Assembly (NCBI RefSeq): GCF_013620825.1
Contig: NZ_NJIC01000051.1
Coordinates: 1 to 64,000, forward strand
DNA: 64,000 nt
Direction: 5' to 3'
DNA from: Rhodanobacter sp. PCA2
GTDB taxonomy: Bacteria > Pseudomonadota > Gammaproteobacteria > Xanthomonadales > Rhodanobacteraceae
Shown here: positions 50,748-59,440 of the stretch, piece by piece
Layout: the number at the start of each line of letters is the position of its first letter
Position numbering within the stretch: the stretch's first letter is position 1
Translations under genes and position numbers: made by a program
Notes under the pieces: generated by a model
The model's input: only the letters and a program-made list of their open reading frames with translations
Databases searched by the model: none
Told to the model about the DNA's origin: nothing

Positions 50748-51305
50748 TCACCATGCCCAGAACGTCTCGCCCCGGTACGGCACGACGCCCTTGTACGGGC
50801 CGGGCACCGGCCGGTAGCGCGCCACCTGCGTCTCGCCCGCTTCCGAGGTGAAGAAACCGAACAGCACCAGCTGCTTGCACAGCGTGAACCAGTGCGGCGG
50901 CGGGCCGTGGTCCGCACCGGATGCCTGCGCGTGGCGCTTCGCCTCGGCGTCGACCGCCGCCAGGAGCGCCTGCTTCTGCGGGCCGCTGCAGCGCAGGAAA
51001 CCGGTGCCGTGGGCCTGGTGCGCACGCGCATCCAGCTCGACCAGGCCGGCATGAAGGATGGCGAGGTTGGCCGGCGTGTAGCAGGCGGCCGAATAGCGCG
51101 CGACGTAGGCGCCGACCTGGGCATCCTTCGCGCCGGGCGTGTCGGTGCGCGGCAGGATGGTCTCGGCGATTTCGTCGAACAGCACGACCTGCTGCGGCCT
51201 GCCCGCGGCGGCCGCGGGCAGTTCGGCCGCAAGCAGGCGGTCCGCGCCGACGAATGCGCTGCCGGTCCATGCCGCGATCGCGCGCAGCAGTTCGCGGCGG
51301 TCCAT
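50748..51305 (-). CDS. Tat-exported gluconate 2-dehydrogenase subunit 3-family protein
   Basis: 185 residues. The N-terminus MDRRELLRAIAAWTGSAF is a twin-arginine signal, followed by the subunit 3 domain with ETILPRTDTPGAKDAQVGAYVA and a C-terminal GPYKGVVPYRGETFWAW. Such small subunits chaperone and co-export the GMC flavoprotein through Tat and help electron transfer. Its start overlaps the GMC stop (TGATG). No cytochrome c subunit lies nearby, so the electron acceptor is encoded elsewhere or is different. Confidence 0.87.
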   Translation of the reverse strand: MDRRELLRAIAAWTGSAFVGADRLLAAELPAAAAGRPQQVVLFDEIAETILPRTDTPGAKDAQVGAYVARYSAACYTPANLAILHAGLVELDARAHQAHGTGFLRCSGPQKQALLAAVDAEAKRHAQASGADHGPPPHWFTLCKQLVLFGFFTSEAGETQVARYRPVPGPYKGVVPYRGETFWAW

Positions 51306-52999
51306 CAGGCGATCCTGCCGTGCCGGCGCAACTGCGCGGCGGCATGGTTCGCGGCGCGCGCGGTCAGCGCCATGTACAGGATGGACGGGCTCTGGCTGCC
51401 GGTGCTGGTCATGCATGCGCCGTCGGTGACGTAGACGTTGCGGCACAGGTGCAGCTGGTTGTGCGCGTTGAGCATCGAGGTCTTCGGGTCGGCGCCCATG
51501 CGCGCGCCGCCCATCTCGTGGATGTCCAGGCCCGGCGGCTGGTGGTTGTCGGTCGCGTTGACGTGGGTGAAGCCTGCGGTTTCCAGCATGCGGCGCCCTT
51601 CGGCGAGGAAGTCGCGCACCATGCGGTCGTCGTTGTCGTCGTAGCCCACCGAGACGACCAGTTGCGGGACGCCCCAGCGGTCCCTGCGGTCGGGCGACAG
51701 GCGCACGTGGTTCGAGGCCTTGGGCAGGGTCTCGCCCTGCATGTACATGTACGCAGTCCACTTGCCCGGCCGGCTGACCGCCTGCTTGTAGTTCGCGCCG
51801 ACCGCCTCGCCATGCATGTCGCGGTCGTCCATCAGGCGCCGGCTGGCGCCGCTGAAGATCACGTAGCCGCCGAGGAAATCCGTGTCCTGCCTGCCCACGT
51901 TGCGGAAGTTCGGGATGATGCTCTCGGCGGGCTTGTACACCTCGTAGTACGAATCCTCGAAACCGTCGATCTCCCCGCTCATGCCGGCGCGGTAGTTGTG
52001 GAAGCCGACGTAGCGGCCGAGCACGTCGTGGTCGTTGCCGAGGCCGTGCGGGAAGCGCTTCGAGGTGGAGTTGAGCAGGATCAGCGTGGAGTTCAGCGCC
52101 GAGGCGTTGACGAAGATCACCTTCGCGCTGAACACCAGCTCCTCGTGCGTGTTCGCGTCGATCACCTTGACGCCGCTCGCCTGCTGCGTCGCCTCGTCGT
52201 AGATGATCGAGTGCGCCACCGAGAACGGTCGCACGGTGAGGTTGCCGGTCTTGCGCGCCCACGGCAGCGTGCTCGCGTTCGAGCTGAAGTAGCCGCCGAA
52301 CGGGCAGCCGCGCATGCACAGGTTGCGGTTGCGGCAGGTCGCGCGACCCTGCTGGCGATGGATCTCCTGCGCCTCGGTGACGTGCGCCCAGCGGCCGGAG
52401 ACGTAGTGGCGGTCGAACTTCTCCCTGAGCACGCTGCGCAGGTGCTGCTCGACCGCGTTCAGTTCATAGGGCGGCAGGTACTCGCCGTCCGGCATGGTGG
52501 CGATGCCTTCGCGGCTGCCGCAGACGCCGATGAATTTCTCGACGTGGGCGTACCACGGCGCGACGTCGTCGTAGCCGATCGGCCAGGGGATGCCGTAGCC
52601 CAGCCGCGCCGGCGCCTCGAAATCCATCGGCGACCAGCGCGCGCTGGCGCGACCCCAGATCAGCGACTTGCCGCCGACCTGGTAGCCGCGCACCCACAGG
52701 AAGGGCTTCTCCTGCACGTAGGGATGGTCGGCGTCCTCGACGAAGAAATGCTTCGTCGTGGCGTCGTAGCCGGCGGCGCGCGAGATCAGCGGGTTCGCCT
52801 CGTTCCACGCACGGGGGTTGTCGCCGCGCAGGTCGAAGTCCCAGCGGCGCAGCGCCATCGTGGGATAGTCCTTGATGTGCTGCACGTCGCGGCCGCGTTC
52901 CAGCACCAGTGTCTTCAGGCCCTGCTCGCAGAGTTCCTTCGCCGCCCAGCCGCCGCTGATGCCGCTGCCGATCACGATCGCGTCGTACTGCGTCTCCAT
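51305..52999 (-). CDS. GMC-family FAD-dependent sugar oxidoreductase (glucoside 3-dehydrogenase-like)
   Basis: 564-residue flavoprotein. The Rossmann motif AIVIGSGISGGWAAKEL is at the N-terminus. VRGYQVGGKSLIWGR is the GMC substrate/FAD region. The catalytic His region reads PGLDIHEMGGARMG and NVYVTDGACMTSTGSQSPS. CRNRNLCMRGC gives a Cys-x5-Cys-x3-Cys pattern like the 3Fe-4S site of bacterial FAD glucose dehydrogenases. It is expected to oxidise a sugar at C1 or C3; C3 is favoured by the DUF1080 partner. ATG 52999 is used; a GTG at 53014 is an alternative. Confidence 0.85.
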   Translation of the reverse strand: METQYDAIVIGSGISGGWAAKELCEQGLKTLVLERGRDVQHIKDYPTMALRRWDFDLRGDNPRAWNEANPLISRAAGYDATTKHFFVEDADHPYVQEKPFLWVRGYQVGGKSLIWGRASARWSPMDFEAPARLGYGIPWPIGYDDVAPWYAHVEKFIGVCGSREGIATMPDGEYLPPYELNAVEQHLRSVLREKFDRHYVSGRWAHVTEAQEIHRQQGRATCRNRNLCMRGCPFGGYFSSNASTLPWARKTGNLTVRPFSVAHSIIYDEATQQASGVKVIDANTHEELVFSAKVIFVNASALNSTLILLNSTSKRFPHGLGNDHDVLGRYVGFHNYRAGMSGEIDGFEDSYYEVYKPAESIIPNFRNVGRQDTDFLGGYVIFSGASRRLMDDRDMHGEAVGANYKQAVSRPGKWTAYMYMQGETLPKASNHVRLSPDRRDRWGVPQLVVSVGYDDNDDRMVRDFLAEGRRMLETAGFTHVNATDNHQPPGLDIHEMGGARMGADPKTSMLNAHNQLHLCRNVYVTDGACMTSTGSQSPSILYMALTARAANHAAAQLRRHGRIA

Positions 53000-53089
53000 C
53001 CGGCGATTCTGCACGCGCCGTGCCGCCGCGGCCAGCGCGGCGCCGTCGTCACGGATTCTTCACGGCGCCGGATGGCCCGCGCGTGGACG

Positions 53090-54280
53090 CTACAGGCGGT
53101 CGCCCTGGTCGGCGGCCAGCAGTTCCGCCGGCAGCGGCAGCGCCTCGATGCCGCGCGCCAGCAGCATCGCCTGGAAGCGTTCGCCCATGCGGTCGGGCAG
53201 CGTCAGCCGCTTCACTTCCTGCGCCAGCCGGTAGCGCGCAGCCTCGTCGGCGGCCTGGGCGTGCGCGCTCTCGAACGCTTCCTGCAGGCCGCTGGCGATC
53301 AGGAACTGCGCCTGCGGCAGGTAGGCGGCCACGCCGAAGCCGGCGCTGTTGCCGGCCTCGGCCAGCGCGGTGAAATCCACCGAGGCGGTGAGGTCGTTGA
53401 GGCCGGGCAGCCACAGCGGATCGGCGTGCGCGTGGTGGCGGTAGTGCGCCATCAGCGTGCCGTCGCTGCGCTCGGCGCGGTAGTACTCGCGGCGCACGTA
53501 GCCGTAGTCCACGAACAGCATCAGGCCGGCCTCCAGCGCGCCGGCCACGGCCTGCAGCCAGTACGGCAGCTGCGGCAGGATCTCGGTGCGGTAGCCTTCG
53601 GGGAAATCCGCGCCCAGGTCGCGCTCGACATGGCGCACCGCGCCGGCCACCAGCGCGTCGGCGGGCCGGTCCACGCGCATCAGCCGCCCCTCGCCGTCCA
53701 GCGCCACGTATTCCTCGTACACCTCGCCGCCCTTCATCGCGATGCGCGTGGTGGGCAACGCGTCGATCACCTCGTTCGCGAACAGCACGCCGCGCCAGTC
53801 CTGTTCCGGCGGACGGTCCAGCCATTCGACGCGCGCGCCGAGTTCCGCCGGCAGCGCGGCAAGGCGTTCGCGCTGGCGTTCGCGCAGGTCCGCGCTGGGT
53901 TCGAGGATCAGGTAGCGGCGCGGCAGCACGCCGGACGCAGCGAACGCGCGCAGCGCCGCCGCGGCGAACGCGCCGCTGCCGCCGCCCAGTTCCAGGAAGT
54001 CCGCCTCGTCGCCCAGCGCGGCCAGCACCGGCGCGACGGCGTGCACCACGCAACGCGCGAACAACTCGCCCAGCTCCGGCGCGGTGACGAAATCGCCCGC
54101 CTCGCCGAACTTGGTCTTGCCCGCGCTGTAATAGCCCAGCCCCGGCGCGTACAGGCTGCGCTCCATGAACTGCGAGAACGGCATCGGCCCGTGGACGGCG
54201 ATCTGTTCGCGCAACTGGCGCAGCAGGCGGTCGGAATGCGCGCGCTCGTCGGCGCCGGGTTCGGGGAGTCGGGATGCCAT
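53090..54280 (-). CDS. MidA/NDUFAF7-family SAM-dependent methyltransferase
   Basis: 396 residues, class I methyltransferase of the MidA group. The N-terminus has PMPFSQFMERSLYAPGLGYY and GDFVTAPELGELFARC. The SAM motif FLELGGGSGAFAAA is near residue 95, then ILEPSADLRERQRERL, NEVIDALPT, and the late GLMLFVDYGYVRREYY. In mitochondria the homologue methylates a complex I subunit; the bacterial substrate is not known. It lies upstream of the GMC operon on the same strand, with no clear functional link. Confidence 0.87.
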   Translation of the reverse strand: MASRLPEPGADERAHSDRLLRQLREQIAVHGPMPFSQFMERSLYAPGLGYYSAGKTKFGEAGDFVTAPELGELFARCVVHAVAPVLAALGDEADFLELGGGSGAFAAAALRAFAASGVLPRRYLILEPSADLRERQRERLAALPAELGARVEWLDRPPEQDWRGVLFANEVIDALPTTRIAMKGGEVYEEYVALDGEGRLMRVDRPADALVAGAVRHVERDLGADFPEGYRTEILPQLPYWLQAVAGALEAGLMLFVDYGYVRREYYRAERSDGTLMAHYRHHAHADPLWLPGLNDLTASVDFTALAEAGNSAGFGVAAYLPQAQFLIASGLQEAFESAHAQAADEAARYRLAQEVKRLTLPDRMGERFQAMLLARGIEALPLPAELLAADQGDRL

Positions 54281-54360
54281 CGTCGGGATCGTTGCCGGAG
54301 AACGCCGCCAGCATAGCGGATGGCGCTCGATGCCTTCTGGAAGCTGGCCGCAAGACCCGC

Positions 54361-54398
54361 CCCCTCACCCCAGCCCTCCCCCCGGAGGGGAGAGGGGG
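54361..54398. repeat. Dispersed GC-rich hairpin repeat, copy 2
   Basis: Nearly identical to the repeat at 479-516, with the same CCCTCACCCCAGCCCT lead and GGGGAGAGGG arm. It sits between the TonB receptor stop and the MidA-like gene start, where it could end the receptor transcript. Confidence 0.75.
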
Positions 54399-54405
54399 TT
54401 CAAGG

Positions 54406-56589
54406 TCAGAAATCCTTCTGCAGGCTGAGGTACACGCCGCGGCGCGGGCCGAACTGCGGCGCGCCCACGCCGATGCCGGTGCCGTCGCGCAGTTCGTAGG
54501 TACGGTCCAGCGCGTTGATCAGCGCGAGCTGGGTGTGCAGCTTGCCGAACCCGTCGAACGCGAAATCGTGCGACACGCTGAGGTCGAGCTGGAAGTACGC
54601 CGGCAGGTGCGCGCCGTTCGGCACCGCGCCGTCGCTGCGCAGGCCGGTGCCGAACAGGTAGTTCGCGCCCAGCCTGGTGCCGTCGCCCAGCGCGTAGCTG
54701 ATGCCGCCGGACGAGCTGTACTTCTGGTCGTGGTCGAGGTGGATGTAGTGGTTCGCGATGTAGGCCAGGTCGTCGGGGCTGAAGTTGTACTGGCTGGTGA
54801 TCACGTCCTTGCCCATCGCCTTGCTGTACGCGAAGTTGAAGTAGCCGGACCACGGGCCGCTGTCGTAGCTGGCGGTGAACTCCACGCCGGCCACGCGGCC
54901 CAGCCGGTAGTTGAACGTGGAATAGACCAGCGCCTGGCCGAACTGGCCTTCGTCCTGCAGGCGGTGCAGCTTGCGGTAGTAGCTGTCCAGGCCCAGCGTC
55001 CAGGCCTTGCCGAAGTTCTGCGAGATGCCCAGGTCGAAGTAGTCGGCGCGCTCGGCCAGCGGCTGCGCGTTGCCGGGGCTGGACACCGCGTTGGTGGTGC
55101 CGTCGAAGCGGTCGATGTTCGAGGTGGTGATCATCTCGGTGGCGGGCGGCGTGAAATAGCGCGAGTAGCCGGCGTGCACGGTGGTGCTGTCGGTGGCCTG
55201 CCAGACCACGCCCAGGCGCGGGCTGAGCTGGCTGCTGGTGGTGCCGGCCAGCGTGTACTGGTCGCCGCGCAGGCCGTAGTTCACCGTCCAATCCTGGCCG
55301 ATGCTCCATTCGTCCTGCACGTAGGCCGACCAGGTTTTCGCGATCAGCTTGTTGTTGTCGACGATGTTGATCGGCGTGGTGCTGCTCTGGTTGCCGTCGG
55401 CGTCCGCGGGGAACACCCAGGCGTCGTTGCCGCTGGCGGCGCGCTCGAAGCTGCCGTACACGCCGTAGCGCAAGGTGTGGGTGTCGTTGAGCGGGGTGGA
55501 GAAGTCCGCCTGCAGCGTGCTGGCGCGGTTGCTGCGGCCCACGTTCGCGGCGACGCCGTTGAACATCAGGTCGCCGACCAGGTCGGGGCTGTAGGTCAGG
55601 CTGGTGTAGCGCTGGCCCAGCGACACCTGGTAATCGGTGCCGCCCAGCTTGCCCTGCAGGCTGAGCACGCCGAAGCGGGTGTTCTCGCGCTGCCGCTCGT
55701 TGAGCCTGGCGGAGTCGAATTCGGTGAGGCCGAGATAGCCGAACTGCGGCTCCTGGCCCGGGTTGTTCGGGATCTGGAAGCGGTTGTTGGTGACGCCGAA
55801 CATGAAGGACAGGCGGGTGTCGTTGTCGATCAGGTAGGAGATGTCGCCGAAGCCCTTCACCTGGTTGGTGTGGTCGTGCACCGGCTTGCGGCTGGACGTG
55901 GGGTTCTCGATGCCCACGTCGTTCTCCAGATAGTTGCCGGTGAGGTACCAGCTCCAGCGGTCGGTGCTGCCCCAGATCGAGGCGTTGGGATTGAGCATGC
56001 CGAACGAACCGCCGGTGATGCCCACGCTGCCGCCGTTGCCGAGGTCGTGCCCGCTCTTGGTGGTGATGTCCACCACCGCGGCGGTGCGCAGGCCGTACTG
56101 CGCGGGCAGCGCGCCGTCCAGCAGGTTCACGCTCTGGATCATGCGCGTGTCCAGCGTCTGGCCGAAGCCGGAGATGGACTCGGGCACGATCACGCCGTTG
56201 ATGCGGTACTGCAGGTTCGCGTGGTCGCCGCGCACGTGCAGGCCGCCGTAGGAATCCTGCACCACGCCCGGCGCCTGCAGGATCACCTGGTTCAACGGCG
56301 TGGCCGCGCCCAGCGGCAGCGCCTGGATCGCCTTCTGGTCGATCACGTACTGGCTGGAACCGGTGTCCGGCGACAGCGCGTTGCGCGCCTGGTCCAGCGC
56401 GGCGGAGACGCTGATCGCGCCGAGCTCGTGCACCTTGGGCGCCGGCTTGTTGCGCGTGGCGCCCTGGGTGTCGTCCGTGGGCGTGGCGGGCGCGACGGCG
56501 GCGCCGGCGGGGGCATCGCCCGCGTTCGCACGGGAGGAGATCAGGCACAGCGCGGCGGCGAGACCGAGGGCAAGCGGGGAAAGCTTCAT
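54406..56589 (-). CDS. TonB-dependent receptor under a Zur-like box
   Basis: A 727-residue outer-membrane receptor. The signal peptide ends ANA (residue 23). The plug carries VVQDSYGGLHVRGDHANLQYRING and the barrel ends in GVYLSLQKDF with the terminal Phe. Its gene is preceded by the perfect palindrome GTAATGTTATAACATTAC (56646-56663), which resembles Zur-binding sites. Zinc or a zinc-carrying ligand is therefore the best predicted substrate (inference). The start at 56589 begins a normal signal peptide; the long frame extending to 57717 is rejected because it runs antisense to two genes. Confidence 0.85.
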   Translation of the reverse strand: MKLSPLALGLAAALCLISSRANAGDAPAGAAVAPATPTDDTQGATRNKPAPKVHELGAISVSAALDQARNALSPDTGSSQYVIDQKAIQALPLGAATPLNQVILQAPGVVQDSYGGLHVRGDHANLQYRINGVIVPESISGFGQTLDTRMIQSVNLLDGALPAQYGLRTAAVVDITTKSGHDLGNGGSVGITGGSFGMLNPNASIWGSTDRWSWYLTGNYLENDVGIENPTSSRKPVHDHTNQVKGFGDISYLIDNDTRLSFMFGVTNNRFQIPNNPGQEPQFGYLGLTEFDSARLNERQRENTRFGVLSLQGKLGGTDYQVSLGQRYTSLTYSPDLVGDLMFNGVAANVGRSNRASTLQADFSTPLNDTHTLRYGVYGSFERAASGNDAWVFPADADGNQSSTTPINIVDNNKLIAKTWSAYVQDEWSIGQDWTVNYGLRGDQYTLAGTTSSQLSPRLGVVWQATDSTTVHAGYSRYFTPPATEMITTSNIDRFDGTTNAVSSPGNAQPLAERADYFDLGISQNFGKAWTLGLDSYYRKLHRLQDEGQFGQALVYSTFNYRLGRVAGVEFTASYDSGPWSGYFNFAYSKAMGKDVITSQYNFSPDDLAYIANHYIHLDHDQKYSSSGGISYALGDGTRLGANYLFGTGLRSDGAVPNGAHLPAYFQLDLSVSHDFAFDGFGKLHTQLALINALDRTYELRDGTGIGVGAPQFGPRRGVYLSLQKDF

Positions 56590-56645
56590 GAGGCGCGGGT
56601 TCCAGTCTGGGGCGGCTCCGGCCCACGCGGGCCGGATCAATTTTC

Positions 56646-56663
56646 GTAATGTTATAACATTAC
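56646..56663 (-). promoter_or_regulatory. Zur-like operator, perfect 18-bp palindrome
   Basis: GTAATGTTATAACATTAC is fully self-complementary and contains the TGTTATAACA core typical of proteobacterial Zur boxes. It lies 57-74 nt upstream of the TonB receptor start in unusually AT-rich DNA. Confidence 0.7.
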
Positions 56664-56793
56664 CGACATCGACCGCAGCCGACCCGGGCCACAAGTCATG
56701 GTCGCGTGAAGACGCACGCCGATTGGGCGCCGCTTCATGCCAGGCGCCTAGACTGGCCTGCACGCGCCAGCCGGCGCGCCCATGGAGTGCGCC

Positions 56794-57567
56794 ATGAGCC
56801 AGCAACGCCCGCCCGAGGGCGATCGCGCCGGGAGCAGCCGCCAGGTTCCGGCGGTGATCGGCAAGCACGAGGAGGCGAACCGCGTCACCCAGGCCATCCT
56901 CGATTTCGTCAGCCGCATCCCCGACAGCAAGGTGGACGGCGCGGCCGATCCGAAAGCACAGGCGCGCCAGCTCGCCGGCCGCGCCGCGCAACGCGCCGCG
57001 CTCACCGCCGGCACGCTCGCGCTGCCGCCCGGGCCGCTGGGCTGGCTCACCGTGCTGCCGGAGCTGGTGGCGATCTGGCGGATCCAGGCGCAGATGGTCA
57101 GCGACATCGCCGCCGCCTACGGCCGCCACGCCGAGCTGGGCCGCGAGCAGATGCTGTACTGCCTGTTCCGCCATACCGCGGCGCAGGCGTTCCGCGACCT
57201 GGTGGTGCGCATGGGCGACCGCCTGCTGTTCCGCCCCATGTCGTACGCGGTGGTGGAACGCATCGCCAAGCATCTCGGCGTGAAACTCAGCCAGCGCGCG
57301 GTGGGCGAAGGCGTGTCGCGCTGGCTGCCGGTGATCGGCGCGCTGGGCGTGGGCGCCTACGCGTACTACGACACCGGACAGGTGGCCGCCACCACCATGG
57401 AGCTGTTCGACCACGGCATCGAATACCAGACCGGCGATGCGCCAACGGAACCTCCGCCGCTCGCACAGCACGGCGTTCCACCGGCACGCAAGGCCACGGG
57501 CAAGCTCGCCAGTGCGGTACGCAAGGTCGCCACGCGCAAGCGCCGCCCGCCGTCGGACGAAACCTGA
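56794..57567 (+). CDS. EcsC-family protein
   Basis: 257 residues. The EcsC domain spans about residues 40-210: LPPGPLGWLTVLPELVAIWRIQAQMVSDIAAAYG, GRDRL-like LFRPMSYAVVERIA, and the C-terminal hydrophobic VGEGVSRWLPVIGALGVGAYAYYDT. Function of the family is unknown; Bacillus EcsC is associated with an ABC transporter, but no such genes are nearby. The start at 56794 has GGAG 7 nt upstream; ATG 56782 is an alternative. The C-terminus is basic and Pro-rich. Confidence 0.82.
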   Translation: MSQQRPPEGDRAGSSRQVPAVIGKHEEANRVTQAILDFVSRIPDSKVDGAADPKAQARQLAGRAAQRAALTAGTLALPPGPLGWLTVLPELVAIWRIQAQMVSDIAAAYGRHAELGREQMLYCLFRHTAAQAFRDLVVRMGDRLLFRPMSYAVVERIAKHLGVKLSQRAVGEGVSRWLPVIGALGVGAYAYYDTGQVAATTMELFDHGIEYQTGDAPTEPPPLAQHGVPPARKATGKLASAVRKVATRKRRPPSDET

Positions 57568-57571
57568 GGCA

Positions 57572-57592
57572 CGGCCGCGGGTGACGCGGCCG
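57572..57592. terminator. Hairpin after the EcsC-family gene
   Basis: CGGCCGCG and CGCGGCCG flank a GGTGA loop 4 nt after the stop. No U-run is present. Confidence 0.45.
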
Positions 57593-57640
57593 CGCCGATC
57601 CGGCAAGCTTGTCCATCCCGTCGCCGTGCAGGAACGCCGC

Positions 57641-58387
57641 ATGCCGCCACGCCATGAACGTCCCGTCGCCCTGGTCACCGGCGCGGGCAAGCGCGTGGGT
57701 GCGGTGATCGCGCGCACGCTGCACGCGGCCGGCTACGACCTCGCCCTGCACTGCCGCCGCTCGGTGGCGGAAGCCGAGGCGCTGGCGGCCGAACTGGAAC
57801 ACGCGCGCGCCGGCAGTACCCTCGTCCTGCAAGCCGAACTGGCCGATCCGCATGCGCTGCCCGCGCTGGTGGACACCGCGCTCGCCCGCTACGAAAGGCT
57901 GGACGCGCTGGTCAACAACGCCTCCGCCTTCCATCCCACGCCCGTGGGTTCGGCCACCGTCGCGCAATGGAACGAGCTGTTCGCGTCGAACGCGCAGGCA
58001 CCGTTCTTCCTCGCCCAGGCGGCCGCGCCCGCGCTGCGCGCCGCGCGCGGCGCCATCGTGAACATCGTGGACATCTACGCCGAGCGCCCGCTGGCGGACC
58101 ACCCGATCTACTGCATGGCGAAGGCCGCGCTCGCAGCGATGACGCGCTCGCTGGCGCTGGACCTCGCGCCCGATGTACGCGTCAACGGCGTGGCGCCCGG
58201 CGCCGTGCTGTGGCCGAGCGACGGCAAGCCGTACGCCGACCAGCAGGCCATGCTGGCGCGCACCCCGCTGGGCCGCGCCGGCTCGCCCGAAGACGTGGCC
58301 GGCGCCGTGCTGTGGCTGCTGCGCGACGCGCCCTACGTGACCGGCCAGATCATCCGCGTGGATGGCGGCCGCACGCTGGCGACGTAG
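57641..58387 (+). CDS. Pteridine reductase-like SDR
   Basis: A 248-residue short-chain dehydrogenase. The cofactor motif is TGAGKRVG, with Arg in place of the usual Gly/Ile, a mark of pteridine reductases that favour NADPH. NNASAF, catalytic Asp/Tyr region IVDIYAERPLADHPIYCMAKAA (YxxxK) and PGAVLWP follow. It probably reduces dihydropterins such as dihydromonapterin or dihydrofolate (FolM-like). The gene lies 1-4 kb from folK and folB, which supports a pterin/folate role. AGGA precedes the ATG. Confidence 0.85.
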   Translation: MPPRHERPVALVTGAGKRVGAVIARTLHAAGYDLALHCRRSVAEAEALAAELEHARAGSTLVLQAELADPHALPALVDTALARYERLDALVNNASAFHPTPVGSATVAQWNELFASNAQAPFFLAQAAAPALRAARGAIVNIVDIYAERPLADHPIYCMAKAALAAMTRSLALDLAPDVRVNGVAPGAVLWPSDGKPYADQQAMLARTPLGRAGSPEDVAGAVLWLLRDAPYVTGQIIRVDGGRTLAT

Positions 58388-58398
58388 TCCGGTGTCGG

Positions 58399-58419
58399 GA
58401 AAGTGCAGCCTGCACTTTC
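58399..58419. terminator. Hairpin between convergent pteridine reductase and membrane-protein genes
   Basis: Perfect 9-bp arms GAAAGTGCA (58399-58407) and TGCACTTTC (58411-58419) with a GCC loop, 11 nt after the stop. It is followed by TCGG, so it is not a classical U-run terminator. Confidence 0.6.
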
Positions 58420-58513
58420 TCGGCTCGCCGAGTCCGGTGCATGTCCGGACCCGGCTCCGCCACCCAGCCGCGCACGCGGCCGACTGGCGCGCGATCCATC
58501 CATGGACCGGTGC

Positions 58514-59368
58514 TCAACCCTTGCGGCGGAACGCCGACTCCAGCAGCGCCTGGTCGAAACCGCCGCCCACTTCGCCCGCTTCCGCGTAGCGGTACAGCGC
58601 CGCGGCGTAGATGCCCTGCAGGGTGGACTGCACCAGCCCCAGCAGCACGAGGCCGATCGCCACCAGCACGACCACCGGCACGATGACGGCGCTGGACTGG
58701 GTGGCGACCGCGCCGAACACCAGCATTCCCGCGACCAGCGCCGCGAGGAAGAACACCACGCCGAACACCACGCCCAGCCCGGCGTTGCCGATCAGGTTCT
58801 CGCCCCAGGTCTGCTTCAGCAGCTCCGCGCTGCGCTTCACCGCATCGACCGGGCCGACGCCCTCGCTGGCCAGCACCGGCACCACCAGGAACGTCGCCAC
58901 CGTCCATGCCAGGCCCAGCAGGCCCACCACGAAGCGGCCGACCAGGCCCAGCCGCTCCTGCAGCGCGCGCAGGAACAGGCCCACCGTGGCGGCGATCAGC
59001 GCGTAGCCGAAGATGCTGCCCAGCCGCGAACGCGCCAGCGCGAAGCCGTCGGCCATGCCCGCCGGCTCGCCGCGCAGGCGCCGCAGGGCCACGCCGGCCA
59101 GCGCGGTGTTGAAGAACACGATCACGAAGTACTGCACCAGGTAGAACGCGAACAGCACCAGGTAGTACATGGGCGCGAAGCGGCCGCCGTCGAGGTCGCC
59201 GCCGCGGTGGCCGGCCATGGCCAGCACCACCGGCAACAGGAAACTCGCCGCCACCACGATGCTGCACAGTCCCGACAGCAGCGGGAACAGCAGCAGCGAC
59301 TTGTCCGAGCGCAGCACGCCCGCGCTCGCCTTCATCAACGCCCAGCTGCGGGCGAACTTTCCGGCCAT
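58514..59368 (-). CDS. DUF6159-like multi-pass membrane protein
   Basis: 284 residues with about six hydrophobic segments (starting around residues 28, 68, 118, 145, 190 and 225). The N-terminus GKFARSWALMKASAGVLRSDK and central VGPVDAVKRSAELLKQTWGENL are typical of uncharacterised bacterial membrane proteins labelled DUF6159; this label is from pattern memory. ATG 59368 is preferred because conserved-looking sequence begins there; a start at 59410 adds 14 residues. No function assigned. Confidence 0.7.
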   Translation of the reverse strand: MAGKFARSWALMKASAGVLRSDKSLLLFPLLSGLCSIVVAASFLLPVVLAMAGHRGGDLDGGRFAPMYYLVLFAFYLVQYFVIVFFNTALAGVALRRLRGEPAGMADGFALARSRLGSIFGYALIAATVGLFLRALQERLGLVGRFVVGLLGLAWTVATFLVVPVLASEGVGPVDAVKRSAELLKQTWGENLIGNAGLGVVFGVVFFLAALVAGMLVFGAVATQSSAVIVPVVVLVAIGLVLLGLVQSTLQGIYAAALYRYAEAGEVGGGFDQALLESAFRRKG

Positions 59369-59440
59369 GCCAACCACCCCTGCATCCGATGTGAGCCGTT
59401 CTTCTAGCACCGCCCGCGTTGCGGCGACAGTGCTGGACGG

